Positions 60,101-63,100 of a stretch of 64,000 bases of DNA are shown here, one piece after another. Where the stretch lies: NCBI GenBank assembly GCA_014208095.1, contig JACHMT010000003.1, positions 248,001-312,000 of the forward strand, given 5' to 3'. The position numbers were made by a program, and so were the translations under genes. Numbering within the stretch: position 1 is the first letter of the stretch; each line of letters opens with the position of its first letter. The DNA comes from Actinospineispora eucalypti (GTDB lineage Bacteria > Actinomycetota > Actinomycetes > Mycobacteriales > Pseudonocardiaceae). The notes beneath the pieces are model-generated. The model worked only from the letters and a program-made list of their open reading frames with translations, was not told where the DNA came from and did no database searches.

Positions 60101-63100
60101 CGAAGCGGCTCGGGTTCAAGGCGGCGGTTCGTGGCTTGAACGAGGCGCTGACCACCCTCAACGAGGCATCCGAGGCACTGGCTGCCGCGCGGCGGGTCGC
60201 TACCCGCGAGGCCACCGGCGCGGCCGGATTGACGGAGTCCGAGCCGGCCGTGTGGTGGCGGGTACTGCGAGCCAACCGGCATCTGGCCGAGGAGCAGCCG
60301 GAATGGTTCACCGACCTGGAGCTGCTGCGGCGGGTCGCCTCGGCCAGGGGTGTCGAGGGCGCCGGTGGCGACGAGTGGACCGAGGCGTTGTGGACGGTGG
60401 TGACGCACGCCGGAACCGACCAGCTGGCGGCCGAGCTGAGTGGATGGCTGGGCGAGTTGGACACGGCGCGACAGGTGCTGGACCCGCTGGTGCGCCGGCA
60501 CCACGTGGTGGGCGCGGAGGAACCGCTGCTGGCGTTGTTGGTGGCGGCCTGGCGGGCCGCACAGCCGGGCCAGGTGGATCCCGCACCGACCGCACCGACC
60601 GCACCGGCCGACCTGGTTGCCGGGTTGGACGACCTGTGGGCCGCGGTGTGGCGGGCATACCAGCTGTGGGCCGCCGCGCACGGGGAACTGGCCGAGCGGC
60701 CCGGGGCTGCAGACGCGGTGGCCACCGCCCGCGAGGAGTTCGAGAGCGCACTGTGGTCGGCGCTGGTCGGCTTCGAACTGACCGAGGCGGTCGCCGAGCT
60801 GCGTGCGCGGATGATCACCGGGGAGACCGAGGCGAAGGTCCTCGAGCAATACCGGCGGCTGTGGCGGGCCGGCGCCGGCATTGCCGCGTTGCTGGCGAAA
60901 GCCGAACGTCGTTACGGCCGGCGGCTCGAGCAACCCGGGGACGGCGGCGCGCGCGGGGGGCCGCTGCGCGAGGGCGGGATGACCGACCGGGAACTGGCCG
61001 ACCTGCTCGCCGGGCTGCGCAAGTTGCTGCCCTTCCTGAGCGACCCGGAGACCCCCTTCGGCGAGTACGGCGGCTACCCGGTGCTGGCCTGGGACACCGA
61101 TTCCGGGGCGGCCAGGGCGACGCTGGCCGAGCTGGGCCTCGGCTGGGTGAACGGGCCGAGGCCGCTGCTCGCCTTCGCCTGGGCCGACCCCGTGCTGGCG
61201 CTGATCCTGGGCGACGGCGTGGTGCTGGTGCCGAACTGGGTCTTGACCACCTCGGCGCACCGCATCGAGCGCGGCTGGCTGCCGGCGGACTGGCGGGACG
61301 AGGTGCGCGGGCACGAGGCCGGGCACATCGAGTCCGACCGGCCGGACGGCAAGTTCGCCGGGGACACCGCCGAGGAGACGAAGCTGATCGGCCAATGGCG
61401 GCTCGCGGAGGCCCAGGAGCAGGTCGCGGAGAGCCTGCGCAGCGCAGCCAGACAGCTGGAAGAGGCCGAGCTGTACGTCGCGGTCGAGGAGTCCGCCGGT
61501 GCCAGGTCCAGCCTCTACCTGCTGCTGACCCTCGCGCTGGCGCCGCTGGACCAACGGCTCGCCGCACTGGCCGCCGGCCCACTGCCCGGCGGAGCCGCGC
61601 TGGTCGCCTCGGCGGGTGCGGAGCTGGCCGCGCTGCGCGAGCGGGTCAACGGGTTGATCAGTCGGCTAGGCACCGACCAAACGCTCGCCGGGCTGTACGC
61701 GGAGGTCCTGAGCGTGCTCGACCCCGACGAGTCGATGTCGCTGAACGCGCTTGCCGCGGCCCTCCAGACGCCCGAAGCGCTGCTGGTCGACGCGACCGGT
61801 GTGCCGGGTTCCGAGCTGTCCGTGGGTTCCGAGGGCCGCGCGCTCGTCATCCGCCGCGCCGGCCGGGCCGACACCGCCGAGCCGACCCGGCCGGGCGGGC
61901 GGGGTGAACAGGACGGACCGGGGTGGTCAGGTCGGCGGGGCGGGCCGTGGACGCCGTTCGGCTGGGGTACCGGGGGCACGCCGGGTACCGGGCCGGACGG
62001 CGCGCTGGCGGTGGCGCTGCCGGCGCTGCTGGTCGCCCTGGCCGGGCACGGTCTGCTGACCGGCTGGGCCGCGTTGGCGGCGCTTGCTCTGGTCGCGGTC
62101 GTGGCGGTGCTCGCGGCGGCCAGGGTGGTGCCGGGAGCGCCCGGCGGGCGGTGGGCGCGCGCGCCGCCGGTCTGGGTCGTCGTTGTCGCGCTGGTGGCGC
62201 TGGCGTTCGCCGTCGCCGCGCACCTGGCCGTCGCCGGGCACCCGATCGGGGTCGCGCAGCTCGCGGCGCACGCCGGTGGAGCGGCGCTCGCGGCGGTGGT
62301 GCCGGGGTGGAACCGGGAGCAGCGGGAACTGCTCGAGGACCTGAACGCCGGGCCGCACGAGTATAGGGAACTCGAGCCCGGCCGATACGCCGTCGAAGCG
62401 CGGGGCTGGCGCGTCGCCACGTACCGGGTCGGCGAGCCGGACGGGGACCTCGCGGCCTACATCCTGGCCGACGAGCTGGACTGGGCCGACATGTTGCCGC
62501 CGGCCGTGGCATTCGACGGACCGCACGGCCAGGGCGTCGCACAGCGGTGGCTGCACGGCACCGACGAGGGCGACTACGACATCACCGGTTACCGGCCGGG
62601 CGAACGCCGCCGCGCCGCCGCCCTCGACTACGCCATGGCCAACCGGAACCGGGGCGCCGAGCAGTACCGGAGCGTGGGCGGCCTGTGGGGCCGGATGAAG
62701 CTGCGGCTGCTCGGCCACGGCGGCACCTTCCCCCGCCGCGCGGACCTGGCGCACCAGGTCATCACCTCGGACTTCGTGTGGGAACAGCTGCGGACCCCGT
62801 CGCTGACCGAACACGAGGTCGCCGATGTGCGCCGGTCGAACCGGGACCGGCTGGCCGCCCGCTGGCGCCACCAGGCCGGCCTCGGCGAGGACGAGATCGC
62901 CGACGCCGTCGCCCGGCTGCGGGAGATCGGCGAGCACGGCCGGATCACCGGCAAGACCTGGGAAAACCAGCGCCGCGCGGCCTGGACCGGCCCGGCGGAC
63001 CGGTTCCCGGGCCAGGCGTTCCGGCCGAGCGACGAGTTCACCGGAGAGCTCGAGCCGGCGACCGCACCGGCCGCACCGGAAACCGGGCCGCTGCACCGGG

